From a virus, in IMG/VR virus record IMGVR_UViG_3300032085_000588, positions 1 to 26,475 of that record: a DNA stretch of 26,475 bases; one strand, 5' to 3'. The notes beneath the pieces are model-generated. The model did no database searches. It was not told the DNA's origin and was given only the letters and a program-made list of their open reading frames with translations. Shown here piece after piece: positions 13,692 to 19,625 of this stretch (the stretch's first letter is position 1; the number at the start of each line of letters is the position of its first letter). The position numbers and the translations under genes were made by a program.

Positions 13692-13878
13692 AAGTATATC
13701 CTTTATAGTTAAACCACTCATCAATTCCTTCAACATCGCTTTGATATTCTCTACAACCAAAGTTTTTTGGTAATTCACCGACTGCATATGGTCGCCATTT
13801 AGTTGATACTTTAACTCCTGCGAAGTCTTCTTCAAGATAGATGCAACTATCTTCTCTTACTGTTTTTAGTACTCTCAT
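13672..13878 (-). CDS. Hypothetical protein (68 aa)
   Basis: Starts MRVLKTVREDSCIYLEEDFA; a small beta-rich acidic protein with WRPYAVGELPKNFG. Chosen over the long overlapping frame in this stretch because it begins 27 nt after copy 5 of the 33-bp motif, exactly as other cassettes do. No family recognised. Confidence 0.55.
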   Translation of the reverse strand: MRVLKTVREDSCIYLEEDFAGVKVSTKWRPYAVGELPKNFGCREYQSDVEGIDEWFNYKGYTYVRDER

Positions 13879-13905
13879 AAGTTATTTATTTTACGTTTTA
13901 CATTT

Positions 13906-13938
13906 ATATTATCCACGAGTAATCGTGTTTAGTTTGTA
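13906..13938 (-). promoter_or_regulatory. 33-bp intergenic motif, copy 5
   Basis: TACAAACTAAACACGA, seven variable bases, then TGGATAATAT on the minus strand. The TAA at motif positions 8-10 is the stop of the 37-aa gene upstream; the next ATG is 27 nt downstream. Confidence 0.55.
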
Positions 13939-14042
13939 TAACCATTACCTTGAATATACTCTAATATCCACTGCATTTGACTAGTTGATAACTCATCGCT
14001 TTCAATTAGTTCTACTAAAGTTTCTTTTAATTCATCTCTCAT
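13929..14042 (-). CDS. Small acidic protein (37 aa)
   Basis: ATG 14042 opens a frame starting MRDELKETLVELIESDELST and ending YIQGNGYTN. The start overlaps the stop of the 53-aa gene (ATGA), and the stop lies inside the repeated motif, the same arrangement as in three other cassettes. Helical and acidic; function unknown. Confidence 0.5.
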   Translation of the reverse strand: MRDELKETLVELIESDELSTSQMQWILEYIQGNGYTN

Positions 14043-14200
14043 AATATAATTCCTGATTCTAATGCTTTAACTTTCGCTGCTTCTTGTTTAGCTCGCTTAG
14101 CTTCACACATATGGTTATTAATAATTTTAAATGGTGGTCGAGTTTGAAACTCAGTTTCCATAGTGACATCTTTGCCACAAAGTTTACAGTGTAATTGCAT
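14039..14200 (-). CDS. Small protein with CxxC motif (53 aa)
   Basis: ATG 14200 opens a 53-aa frame starting MQLHCKLCGKDVTMETEFQT; CKLCGK resembles one knuckle of a zinc ribbon, and a third Cys is at residue 32 (NNHMCEAK). The C-terminal half is a lysine/alanine-rich helix. The leader is AT-rich (TTAAATTAAATTATT type) and the stop overlaps the next start. Metal binding is possible but incomplete by eye. Confidence 0.5.
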   Translation of the reverse strand: MQLHCKLCGKDVTMETEFQTRPPFKIINNHMCEAKRAKQEAAKVKALESGIIL

Positions 14201-14233
14201 AATAATTTAATTTAATAAGTTAATAATTTCTAG

Positions 14234-14308
14234 TGGAAGCGGTGGAATCGAACCACACTCTATATTATTACTACTTGGTAATACCATCAGAGCTACCAAT
14301 ACACTTCC
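14234..14308 (-). other. Degenerate tRNA-like element without a proper anticodon loop
   Basis: On the minus strand, GGAAGTG (14308-14302) pairs with CGCTTCC (14241-14235) over 7 bp including one T-G, with a T-arm GTGG-TTCGATT-CCAC and discriminator A. Total length (75 nt) fits a tRNA. However, the 5' half of the D-stem is missing (TATTGGTAG follows the acceptor directly) and the central arm folds as TATTAC-CAAGTA-GTAATA, whose loop is not a normal 7-nt anticodon loop. I assign no anticodon. It could be a decayed tRNA or tRNA mimic. Confidence 0.5.
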
Positions 14309-14314
14309 GTGTGT

Positions 14315-14347
14315 ACTTGTTCATATTTGATTTACCAGGGAACAAGT
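14315..14347 (-). terminator. Hairpin downstream of the 88-aa paralogue gene
   Basis: Perfect 8-bp stem ACTTGTTC/GAACAAGT with a 17-nt loop. Its 3' part (plus strand GATTTACCAGGGAA, 14329-14342) recurs in the hairpin downstream of the paralogous gene at 15.58 kb. It lies 27 nt after the stop and just before the tRNA-like element. No U-tract is visible, so the role (terminator, processing or protein binding) is open. Confidence 0.45.
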
Positions 14348-14374
14348 GGAACTAACTGGGCTACTTGCGTAGTG

Positions 14375-14641
14375 TTACGCTTCAACTTCAACTTCAACTT
14401 CTTCAGAGGAAATCACCGCATCGGTATCACGAAGTACTTTTGGTATATTATTAGTCGCAGTGTATGACTTATACTTTTCCCAGCAGTTCATACTTTCGAG
14501 TGCTGACTTCATAATCTCAAACGCTTTATCGTGAGAATAAGTGATTGTTTTACCGTTTTTAAATGATACTTCAACATTGGTATCTTTACCGATTAGAGAT
14601 TGGCGTACTACAAATCTTTTTGACTTTAATAAGTTTGACAT
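14375..14641 (-). CDS. Hypothetical protein, paralogue 1 of a duplicated pair (88 aa)
   Basis: Starts MSNLLKSKRFVVRQSLIGKD. It is clearly related to the 76-aa protein encoded at 15604-15834: shared KSKRFVVRQSLIG / KTNRFVIRKSLIG, GKT.(S/T)Y.HD, ESMNC..KYKSYT..NNIP and a following RD. This copy has an extra acidic Val-Glu tail (EEVEVEVEA). Function unknown; the beta-rich start and conserved aromatic core suggest a small globular early protein. It starts 46 nt after copy 6 of the 33-bp motif. Confidence 0.7.
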   Translation of the reverse strand: MSNLLKSKRFVVRQSLIGKDTNVEVSFKNGKTITYSHDKAFEIMKSALESMNCWEKYKSYTATNNIPKVLRDTDAVISSEEVEVEVEA

Positions 14642-14687
14642 AATTTAGTTGTTTTTATTTAGTTATTAATTTAATTTCGTTACATGT

Positions 14688-14720
14688 ATATTATCCACAC
14701 TTGTTCGTGTTTAGTTTGTG
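14688..14720 (-). promoter_or_regulatory. 33-bp intergenic motif, copy 6
   Basis: CACAAACTAAACACGA, seven variable bases, then TGGATAATAT on the minus strand. The TAA at positions 8-10 is the stop of the 67-aa gene upstream. The next ATG is 46 nt downstream after an AT-rich leader. Confidence 0.55.
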
Positions 14721-14914
14721 ATTTTTTTATTAACTTCTGTAAGTATTTCCTCTAAGTAATTTTTAAAGTATCGAGCAGTTTCTGATAACTCGTAGTTGTA
14801 ATAGAACTCGTCAGTTTCCACTGATTTAAGTGCATTTATAGCTTTAGTGATATTGTCAAGAGTTTTCTTTTCTACTCGACAACAAATTAGATTTTTAGTA
14901 TTTATTTTAGTCAT
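14711..14914 (-). CDS. Hypothetical protein (67 aa)
   Basis: Starts MTKINTKNLICCRVEKKTLD; helical, lysine-rich, ending EVNKKITN, with the stop inside the repeated motif. It starts 2 nt after the stop of the 41-aa gene. No family recognised. Confidence 0.55.
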   Translation of the reverse strand: MTKINTKNLICCRVEKKTLDNITKAINALKSVETDEFYYNYELSETARYFKNYLEEILTEVNKKITN

Positions 14915-14916
14915 AA

Positions 14917-15042
14917 TTATTTTACGTATTTTTTACCAAATATATTACATAGTATAAACCGAGCAGTATATTTCAACATAGTCAAATAAGAGTAGTTATT
15001 TCTATAAAACGACTTAATATTTCTAATGTAAGTATTTAGCAT
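14917..15042 (-). CDS. Small basic protein (41 aa)
   Basis: ATG 15042 opens a frame starting MLNTYIRNIKSFYRNNYSYL and ending NIFGKKYVK, ending 2 nt before the next ATG. Basic and aromatic with a short hydrophobic centre. The leader contains AAACTAAATA, a partial match to the first half of the 33-bp motif. Moderate support from spacing only. Confidence 0.4.
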   Translation of the reverse strand: MLNTYIRNIKSFYRNNYSYLTMLKYTARFILCNIFGKKYVK

Positions 15043-15100
15043 AAAGTGGATATTTAGTTTAGTTATTTATTTTAGTTAAGAGTAGTTCCGCGACTTCTCT

Positions 15101-15169
15101 CTACTTGTAATTATCTTCTGTTAATTTATAATGAAGAAGAATAGCGGAGATAAATATAATTTCTATCAT
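15101..15169 (-). CDS. Possible micropeptide (22 aa)
   Basis: ATG 15169 gives a 22-aa frame beginning MIEIIFISAILLHYKLTEDN, hydrophobic at the N-terminus. It is preceded by AAACTAAATA close to the upstream stop, like other cassette joints. Otherwise 15043-15180 holds only AT-rich sequence. Weak; may be chance. Confidence 0.2.
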   Translation of the reverse strand: MIEIIFISAILLHYKLTEDNYK

Positions 15170-15180
15170 AGTAATGTTAT

Positions 15181-15336
15181 TTAGTTTAATAAATACTCTA
15201 TACAAAGAGCTTCTGCCTCTTGTTCGTCAGGAGTTGGTAATTCAACCTCTTGACATACTTGATTACCGTTAGGTAATTCTACAATTTGACAATTAGTACC
15301 TGTAATTTCACAGGTGAAAGTTCTAAGTATTTTCAT
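15181..15336 (-). CDS. Small acidic Cys-containing protein (51 aa)
   Basis: ATG 15336 opens a 51-aa frame starting MKILRTFTCEITGTNCQIVE and ending CIEYLLN; four Cys are spread over the chain. It starts 30 nt after copy 7 of the 33-bp motif. Function unknown. Confidence 0.5.
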   Translation of the reverse strand: MKILRTFTCEITGTNCQIVELPNGNQVCQEVELPTPDEQEAEALCIEYLLN

Positions 15337-15366
15337 AGTTAGTTAGATTTAAGATTAATTTCAGTT

Positions 15367-15399
15367 ATATTATCCAACGTTAGTCGTATTAACTTTGTA
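15367..15399 (-). promoter_or_regulatory. 33-bp intergenic motif, copy 7
   Basis: TACAAAGTTAATACGA, seven variable bases, then TGGATAATAT on the minus strand. The stop TAA of the upstream 50-aa gene is at positions 9-11. Next ATG 30 nt downstream. On the opposite strand this copy reads TAACTTTG, matching the Bacteroidetes -7 consensus, but it would point antisense. Confidence 0.55.
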
Positions 15400-15541
15400 A
15401 ATTATCAAACTGAGCGATATACTCAGCGTTGACAGTACACCAAAACTTATTACGTTCTTCAACGGTGTAATTAGTTAAATCATTAATACCTAAGTTTGAT
15501 AGGTGTTTTTTAGCGATTTCAGAAAGAGATAAAGTATTCAT
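15389..15541 (-). CDS. Hypothetical protein (50 aa)
   Basis: ATG 15541 opens a frame starting MNTLSLSEIAKKHLSNLGIN and ending AQFDNLQS. Helical, with NYTVEERNKFWCTVNAEYIA. The leader is AT-rich (TTAAATTTTAATACT) and the stop lies in the repeated motif. Function unknown. Confidence 0.5.
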   Translation of the reverse strand: MNTLSLSEIAKKHLSNLGINDLTNYTVEERNKFWCTVNAEYIAQFDNLQS

Positions 15542-15570
15542 AGTATTAAAATTTAAGTTAATTATTTCCC

Positions 15571-15596
15571 ACGGGCGATTACCAGGGAATACCCGT
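15571..15596 (-). terminator. Hairpin downstream of the 76-aa paralogue gene
   Basis: Stem ACGGG/CCCGT with a 16-nt loop containing plus-strand GATTACCAGGGAA (15577-15589), nearly identical to the element in the hairpin after the paralogous gene at 14.3 kb. It lies 7 nt after the stop codon. No U-tract. Confidence 0.45.
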
Positions 15597-15603
15597 CGAG
15601 AGA

Positions 15604-15834
15604 TTAGATCGCTAAATCTCTAGCGAACGCTGGTATATTATTCGAGTTAGTGTATGATTTATACTTCGCGAAGCAGTTCATCGACTCGAACCTATCTTTG
15701 TGAGTATTATACACTTCGTCGTGATTATAAGACACTGTCTTACCTTTATTAGTAGTGAAGGTAATAATAGTATTAGTACCGATTAAAGATTTGCGAATAA
15801 CAAAGCGATTAGTTTTTAAAGTTGAATTTGACAT
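15604..15834 (-). CDS. Hypothetical protein, paralogue 2 of a duplicated pair (76 aa)
   Basis: I place the start at ATG 15834 (MSNSTLKTNRFVIRKSLIGT) because it aligns with the start of the paralogue at 14641; a longer frame to 15873 adds 13 unsupported residues that reach the edge of the motif. Conserved blocks are listed under the paralogue; this copy lacks the acidic tail and ends FARDLAI. It is the first gene of the leftward arm, 41 nt after copy 8 of the motif. Confidence 0.65.
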   Translation of the reverse strand: MSNSTLKTNRFVIRKSLIGTNTIITFTTNKGKTVSYNHDEVYNTHKDRFESMNCFAKYKSYTNSNNIPAFARDLAI

Positions 15835-15875
15835 AGTTAAAATATTTAAGTTAGTTATTAATTTTAAATTCAAAT

Positions 15876-15908
15876 ATATTATCTTTATAAAGTCGTATTT
15901 AGTTTGTA
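15876..15908 (-). promoter_or_regulatory. 33-bp intergenic motif, copy 8 (first of the leftward arm)
   Basis: TACAAACTAAATACGA, nine variable bases, then GATAATAT on the minus strand. The spacer here is the palindrome CTTTATAAAG together with the next base. This is the only copy with no gene directly upstream, so it must act independently of the preceding cassette and is the best promoter candidate for the whole leftward arm. Confidence 0.6.
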
Positions 15909-15967
15909 TAAAATTTAGTTATATATAAAATATTATATATATAAAAATCGATATAATATATTATTAT

Positions 15968-16030
15968 GGGGTGGGGCTGGGTAAATAAAATGCGTTTTTG
16001 GCGAAGGGGGGCGCCATAGGGGGAGGGGGG
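15968..16030 (+). other. G-run island with quadruplex potential
   Basis: Plus strand runs: GGGGTGGGGCTGGG (15968-15981), then GGGGGG (16006-16011), GGGGG (16019-16023) and GGGGGG (16025-16030). Six runs of three or more G within 63 nt stand out in AT-rich DNA. A TGGCG/CGCCA hairpin (15999-16016) places one G-run in its loop. Confidence 0.6.
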
Positions 16031-16067
16031 CTACACCCTACCCCAAAATTTATAATACGAAAAACTA

Positions 16068-16109
16068 TGACATTAGCCTTATAAGTTACCTAGTAACAGG
16101 CTATTGTCA
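16068..16109. repeat. Interrupted inverted repeat in the control region (copy B of the dispersed element)
   Basis: Arms TGACATTAGCCT (16068-16079) and AGGCTATTGTCA (16098-16109) pair at 11 of 12 positions, and the loop holds a second small palindrome, GTTAC-CTA-GTAAC. The right part (16091-16112) is 21/22 identical to the inverse of 8030-8051 at the HTH gene start. Confidence 0.75.
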
Positions 16110-16181
16110 CACTTTTAAATTATAAAAAGTAAATGTGATTATACTGATAAGTAAAACAATTATAAACCAAAAACAATTAAA

Positions 16182-16478
16182 ATGACCTATTATTACTACA
16201 AAACCAGTACACTAAATACTGGCCGACCTAACGTGTCGGAAGACAAGATCAACGAGTGGAAACACTTAGCTGATAAAAAGAACTGGAGAATAACACAATT
16301 ACCAAATGGCTACTATCAAACAGAAGTCAACAACCCAAACGACGAAGAAAAGTGGGTTGATGTTACAAGAAGAGAAACTCTTGATGGAGCTGAAGCTGCT
16401 ATCGATGGCAGTGTCGAACACTTTGGTAAAAAACTGGAGTTCGTTAACGGACCGAAAGTTATAAAGACATTCAAATAA
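16182..16478 (+). CDS. Hypothetical protein, first gene of the rightward arm (98 aa)
   Basis: Starts MTYYYYKTSTLNTGRPNVSE. It contains a WRITQLPNGYYQTEV segment and a GAEAAIDGSVEHF helix, and ends KVIKTFK. The start follows an A-rich leader (CAATTAAA). Codons here are richer in C-ending forms than in neighbours (also true of the first part of groEL), suggesting high expression. No characterised family recognised. It precedes groEL by about 40 nt of AT-rich sequence. Confidence 0.7.
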   Translation: MTYYYYKTSTLNTGRPNVSEDKINEWKHLADKKNWRITQLPNGYYQTEVNNPNDEEKWVDVTRRETLDGAEAAIDGSVEHFGKKLEFVNGPKVIKTFK

Positions 16479-16519
16479 ACACATCGATAATTTAATTTAA
16501 TTTAATAAAATACCACATT

Positions 16520-18085
16520 ATGGAATACAATCTACCAAGCGAGTTGGTTAAGAGCCTAGACTTCGGTGACGAAGCAAAAAGCAAAGTAATCACCGGAGTT
16601 AACAAGCTTGCGCAAGCCGTGAAGTCTACATTAGGTGCATCAGGTCGATGCGTGATTTACGAAGATGGACGAGGCAAACCGGTCATAACAAAAGACGGTG
16701 TAACCGTTGCAGAAAGCGTAGTCTTGCTTGACCCGGTCGAAAACATGGGTGCTACTTTAATTAAAGAAGCTGCCCGTAATACAGTAAAAGAAGCAGGTGA
16801 TGGTACAACTACTGCCACCGTATTAGCCGAAGCGCTAATAAAATCTATAGATTCTGCCGTCGCTGCAGGATTATCAATCAGAGAAATAAAAGATGGGGTT
16901 AATAATTGCCTAGAAGAAGTGTTAGAGCACTTAAATTCTACGTCAATAGAGGTAAAAGACGATATGTTAGACTCTGTTGCAGCTATATCTTGCAATAATG
17001 ACAAAGAATTAGGTGCTATTATCGCAGAAGCTTACGAAAAAGTAGGGAAACACGGCGTAGTTTTGATGGAAACTAGTGATTCTGAAGATACTTACGTAGA
17101 AATAGTGGACGGTGCGCAAATAGACTGCGGTCTTACGTCTCCACATTTTGTAACTAACACAGAAAAACACATATGTGAGCTAGATAATCCATATGTACTT
17201 ACAGTTTCCTCTGAAATACCTAATATACGTAAGATACAAGGAGTACTTGAGCATGTTATTAAACAAGGTAGAGCGTTATTAATCGTAGCTCAGGTGTCTC
17301 AGCAGGTAAAATCTGCGTTATTAATGAATAAAGTTAAAGGTAATATTAAAGTAAACATCGTTGATCCTCCAGGCTTTGGCCCTACACGTAAAGACGCTAT
17401 GGAAGATCTAGCTATATTAACTGGTTCCACTGTTATTAACGAAGAACTAGGTGATGATCTAGACCTTATAACACCTGAACATTTAGGTGAAGTTGACTTT
17501 GCTGTCACCGACGACAAGAGTACTACTATAACAATGGATGCTGCTACTCCAGATATACTAGAAAGGATAGAAGAAGTTAAGAATATGGTGGCTGAAGAGA
17601 AAAACGGTTTTATTAAGAAGAAGCTAGAGCAAAGAATAGCTACATTATCAGGTAGCGTAGGTGTTATTAAAGTTGGTGCTGACTCTAAGGTTGAGCTTAA
17701 AGAAAAGAAAGATAGAGTTGAAGATGCTATATATGCTACTAAAGCTGCTTTGCAAGAAGGTATAGTACCTGGCGGTGGTGTAGCGCTGTTAAATGCTGCA
17801 GAAAAAATTTTAACCGGGCAAGCCGGCGAGGTATTGCTTTCAGCATGTAAAGCACCATACGAAACTATATTATCAAACGCTGGTTATAATGAGTTTCAAA
17901 ACACACAAGGACCAGGTCGTGGTATTGATGTAGTAACAGGTTTCCCTGTTGATATGATAGAAGTAGGTATTGTAGATCCAGTACTAGTAACTAAAACAGC
18001 ATTGAAGAACGCTGTGTCAGTAGCGTTGACTATCATGTCCGCTGATTGTGTAATTTCAAATATACGTATCAATGAAGGCAGTTAA
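16520..18085 (+). CDS. groEL: GroEL-type chaperonin (phage-encoded)
   Basis: A 521-aa group I chaperonin. Visible signatures: [10 protein letters not shown], the nucleotide site [12 protein letters not shown] with Asp94, the second ATP-hydrolysis aspartate Asp402 in [16 protein letters not shown], and [11 protein letters not shown]. The ring complex folds proteins in an enclosed chamber capped by GroES. The length is slightly below bacterial GroEL (about 545 aa), and the C-terminus ends [11 protein letters not shown] without the GGM repeats of most bacterial GroEL, as reported for virus-encoded chaperonins. It overlaps groES by 14 nt, with the gene order reversed relative to bacterial groES-groEL. 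The likely role is folding of capsid or other abundant phage proteins. The leader TTTAATTTAATTTAATAAAA is typical of Bacteroidetes-type starts. Confidence 0.95.
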   Translation: MEYNLPSELVKSLDFGDEAKSKVITGVNKLAQAVKSTLGASGRCVIYEDGRGKPVITKDGVTVAESVVLLDPVENMGATLIKEAARNTVKEAGDGTTTATVLAEALIKSIDSAVAAGLSIREIKDGVNNCLEEVLEHLNSTSIEVKDDMLDSVAAISCNNDKELGAIIAEAYEKVGKHGVVLMETSDSEDTYVEIVDGAQIDCGLTSPHFVTNTEKHICELDNPYVLTVSSEIPNIRKIQGVLEHVIKQGRALLIVAQVSQQVKSALLMNKVKGNIKVNIVDPPGFGPTRKDAMEDLAILTGSTVINEELGDDLDLITPEHLGEVDFAVTDDKSTTITMDAATPDILERIEEVKNMVAEEKNGFIKKKLEQRIATLSGSVGVIKVGADSKVELKEKKDRVEDAIYATKAALQEGIVPGGGVALLNAAEKILTGQAGEVLLSACKAPYETILSNAGYNEFQNTQGPGRGIDVVTGFPVDMIEVGIVDPVLVTKTALKNAVSVALTIMSADCVISNIRINEGS

Positions 18086-18341
18086 TGATTATATAGTCAT
18101 AGAGAAGATTAAAGAGCAGAAGACTACATCAGGTGGTCTTCTACTTACAGATGATACAGACATCGATAATAGATATAAAAAAGCTAAGGTAGTATCTGTG
18201 GGTAATCTAGCTGAAGTTATAAAAGTAAACAGCTTAGTTATGTATGATCAACATGCTGGTCATGATATAGATTATGATGGTGTCATGTATAGAGTTATAA
18301 AACTTAGAGATGTAGTATTAGTAGATGAGGATAACAGCTGA
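18072..18341 (+). CDS. groES: GroES-type co-chaperonin
   Basis: An 89-aa protein with GroES layout: the beta strand [12 protein letters not shown], a mobile loop EQKTTSGGLLLTDD (residues 15-28) with the SGGLLLT core that contacts GroEL, then VVSVG, VMYDQHAGHDIDYDG, and the final strand VVLVDED. It caps the GroEL ring. It begins inside the last codons of groEL and ends overlapping the next gene by 17 nt, so all three are translated together. Shorter than bacterial GroES (97 aa) by a few residues. Confidence 0.9.
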   Translation: MKAVNDYIVIEKIKEQKTTSGGLLLTDDTDIDNRYKKAKVVSVGNLAEVIKVNSLVMYDQHAGHDIDYDGVMYRVIKLRDVVLVDEDNS

Positions 18342-18765
18342 TGATATAAAGCAAATACAACTATTTAAGTATTACAGAATAGTACGCAAGTGGGTATGCA
18401 AGGCTAACAATATAAAAGACGCTGATCTAGAATTATTAATATACTTAAACTGTTTAAATAGATTTACTAGAGATGAATTCATAAACGGTGTATATGCGTA
18501 CTCTTGGGATAAACATCGTTGGGAAAGATTACGTAGAGATGGTTGGATAGATGTTTGGCGAGAAAGAAATCGCACAACAATGAAGTATGCAATTTACAAA
18601 ACGTCATTTAAGTGTAATCATATGATAAACAGGATTTACAAAATCTTACTTGGTGAAGAAGATATACCTGTTTCAATTAAAAATCCTTATTATAATAATA
18701 AATCTTATACAGACAAAGTTATGAATAAGGCTATTGATGATATGATTAAAGATAAAGACAGATGA
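18325..18765 (+). CDS. wHTH-like protein (146 aa)
   Basis: Starts MRITADDIKQIQLFKYYRIV. Residues 20-100 look like a MarR-type winged helix: DLELLIYLNCLNRFTRDEF, WERLRRDGWIDVWRERN and then a beta wing, followed by a helix MINRIYKILLGEEDIP. It is located between chaperonins and structural genes. In this position it could regulate late genes or serve as a small terminase-type DNA-binding protein; neither is shown. It overlaps the next gene by 4 nt. Confidence 0.55.
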   Translation: MRITADDIKQIQLFKYYRIVRKWVCKANNIKDADLELLIYLNCLNRFTRDEFINGVYAYSWDKHRWERLRRDGWIDVWRERNRTTMKYAIYKTSFKCNHMINRIYKILLGEEDIPVSIKNPYYNNKSYTDKVMNKAIDDMIKDKDR

Positions 18766-19625
18766 ATAAAAACACTCCTATATTTAGAAAGAATTTAGAT
18801 ACCGGTATACTAGGTGAAGCTAATATCGATGGGAGTATATTCATAGACAGCTCTATAAAGAAAGGTAGTCAACTAGAGAAAGATGTAGTAGCTCATGAGT
18901 CTTTTCATGCTAAGCAAATAAAGAATGGTGTCTTGTCTTATACCGATGATAAAGTTACTTACAGAGGTAAAGACTATGAGAGAAAAGATGGTAAAATAAA
19001 ATACAATGGTAAGTTCTACCTAGAAGGTAGTAATGTTTTTCCTTGGGAGCAAGAAGCTAATAAAGCGATAACTAATAAATTCTTTGAGGACTTTGATGTA
19101 TCTAAGTTTAAAAACATGAAGCCACCTAGTGATAGTTCTTATGACACTATGCTAGAAGTTAAAGAGCTTAACAAAATACCTTTAAATAAAGATTTTGTTA
19201 AAGATCATGATGATCTGCAAAAAGCTTTTAAAAAATTAGCTGTAAAGAAAAACTTAAAAGATTACGATGAGACTATTGCTGCTGAGCTTATAGCTGAGTC
19301 AGCACCTATAATATTAAAGTTGAAAAACTATTTTAATAGACCTAGACCTAAGAACGTCGCTGGTAAAATGAATATAAGCATGCAAGATATAGAGATGGAG
19401 TCTATGAAAACAATGTCTTATCCTTCTGGTCACTCAGCCCAAGCGTTTTTAATAGCTGGTGTATTAGGTGATCAGTACCCTAGCAAAAGAGAAGACTTTA
19501 AAAAGTTAGCTAAAAAAATATCTTATAGTAGGAGAGTGGCTCACGCCCACTATAAGACTGATAGTAAATTTGGTGAGCTCCTAGGAAAATCAATGTACAA
19601 ACACATTAAAAACAAACAATCATGA
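18762..19625 (+). CDS. Fusion of an HExxH metallopeptidase-like domain and a PAP2-type phosphatase domain
   Basis: A 287-aa protein. Residues 1-105 contain AHESFHAKQ (His45, Glu46, His49), an HExxH zinc site, with a possible third ligand in PWEQEA (Glu96 or Glu98). Residues 180-270 match the three motifs of the PAP2/acid phosphatase/haloperoxidase superfamily: KLKNYFNRP (Lys186, Arg193, Pro194: KX6RP), YPSGHS (221-224), and SRRVAHAHYKTD (Ser256, Arg257, His263, Asp267: SRX5HX3D). There is no obvious signal peptide or membrane helix, unlike membrane PAP2 enzymes. The role is unknown: it could act on lipids or lipid-linked precursors of the cell envelope during entry or lysis, and the holin lies two genes downstream. 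Motif calls are strong; function is inference. Confidence 0.75.
   Translation: MNKNTPIFRKNLDTGILGEANIDGSIFIDSSIKKGSQLEKDVVAHESFHAKQIKNGVLSYTDDKVTYRGKDYERKDGKIKYNGKFYLEGSNVFPWEQEANKAITNKFFEDFDVSKFKNMKPPSDSSYDTMLEVKELNKIPLNKDFVKDHDDLQKAFKKLAVKKNLKDYDETIAAELIAESAPIILKLKNYFNRPRPKNVAGKMNISMQDIEMESMKTMSYPSGHSAQAFLIAGVLGDQYPSKREDFKKLAKKISYSRRVAHAHYKTDSKFGELLGKSMYKHIKNKQS

Larger units (their letters stand above)
15909..16181. other. Divergent control region, candidate replication origin
   Basis: About 270 nt without a gene between the leftward and rightward arms. From left to right it holds an AT-only tract (TATATATAAAATATTATATA and beyond, to about 15966), a G-rich island (15968-16030), a C-rich stretch, an interrupted inverted repeat (16068-16109) and an AT-rich leader before the 98-aa gene. 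Such a mix of unwinding element, repeats and divergent transcription is common at phage origins, but no origin is proven. Confidence 0.5.

Noticed and set aside
13692-13835. N-terminal extension of the hypothetical gene ending at 13509
   Set aside because: It would overlap the neighbouring 68-aa gene by 164 nt; that gene has the regular motif-to-start spacing, so the inner ATG is preferred.
15043-15180. A promoter or RNA gene in this AT-rich gap
   Set aside because: Apart from a weak 22-aa frame and an AAACTAAATA fragment, I see no paired structure or consensus box.
9578-15908. The repeated 33-bp elements as a CRISPR array
   Set aside because: Spacing between copies is hundreds to thousands of bases with genes between; no regular spacers and no cas genes.
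16050-16080. AATACGA followed by TATGACATTAG as a plus-strand ninth copy of the motif
   Set aside because: Only AATACGA matches; the second half (GATAATAT) is not present, so the resemblance is too weak.
16657-17517. Minus-strand open frames of 115 and 72 aa inside groEL
   Set aside because: Low-complexity Ser-rich antisense shadows of a strongly conserved gene.
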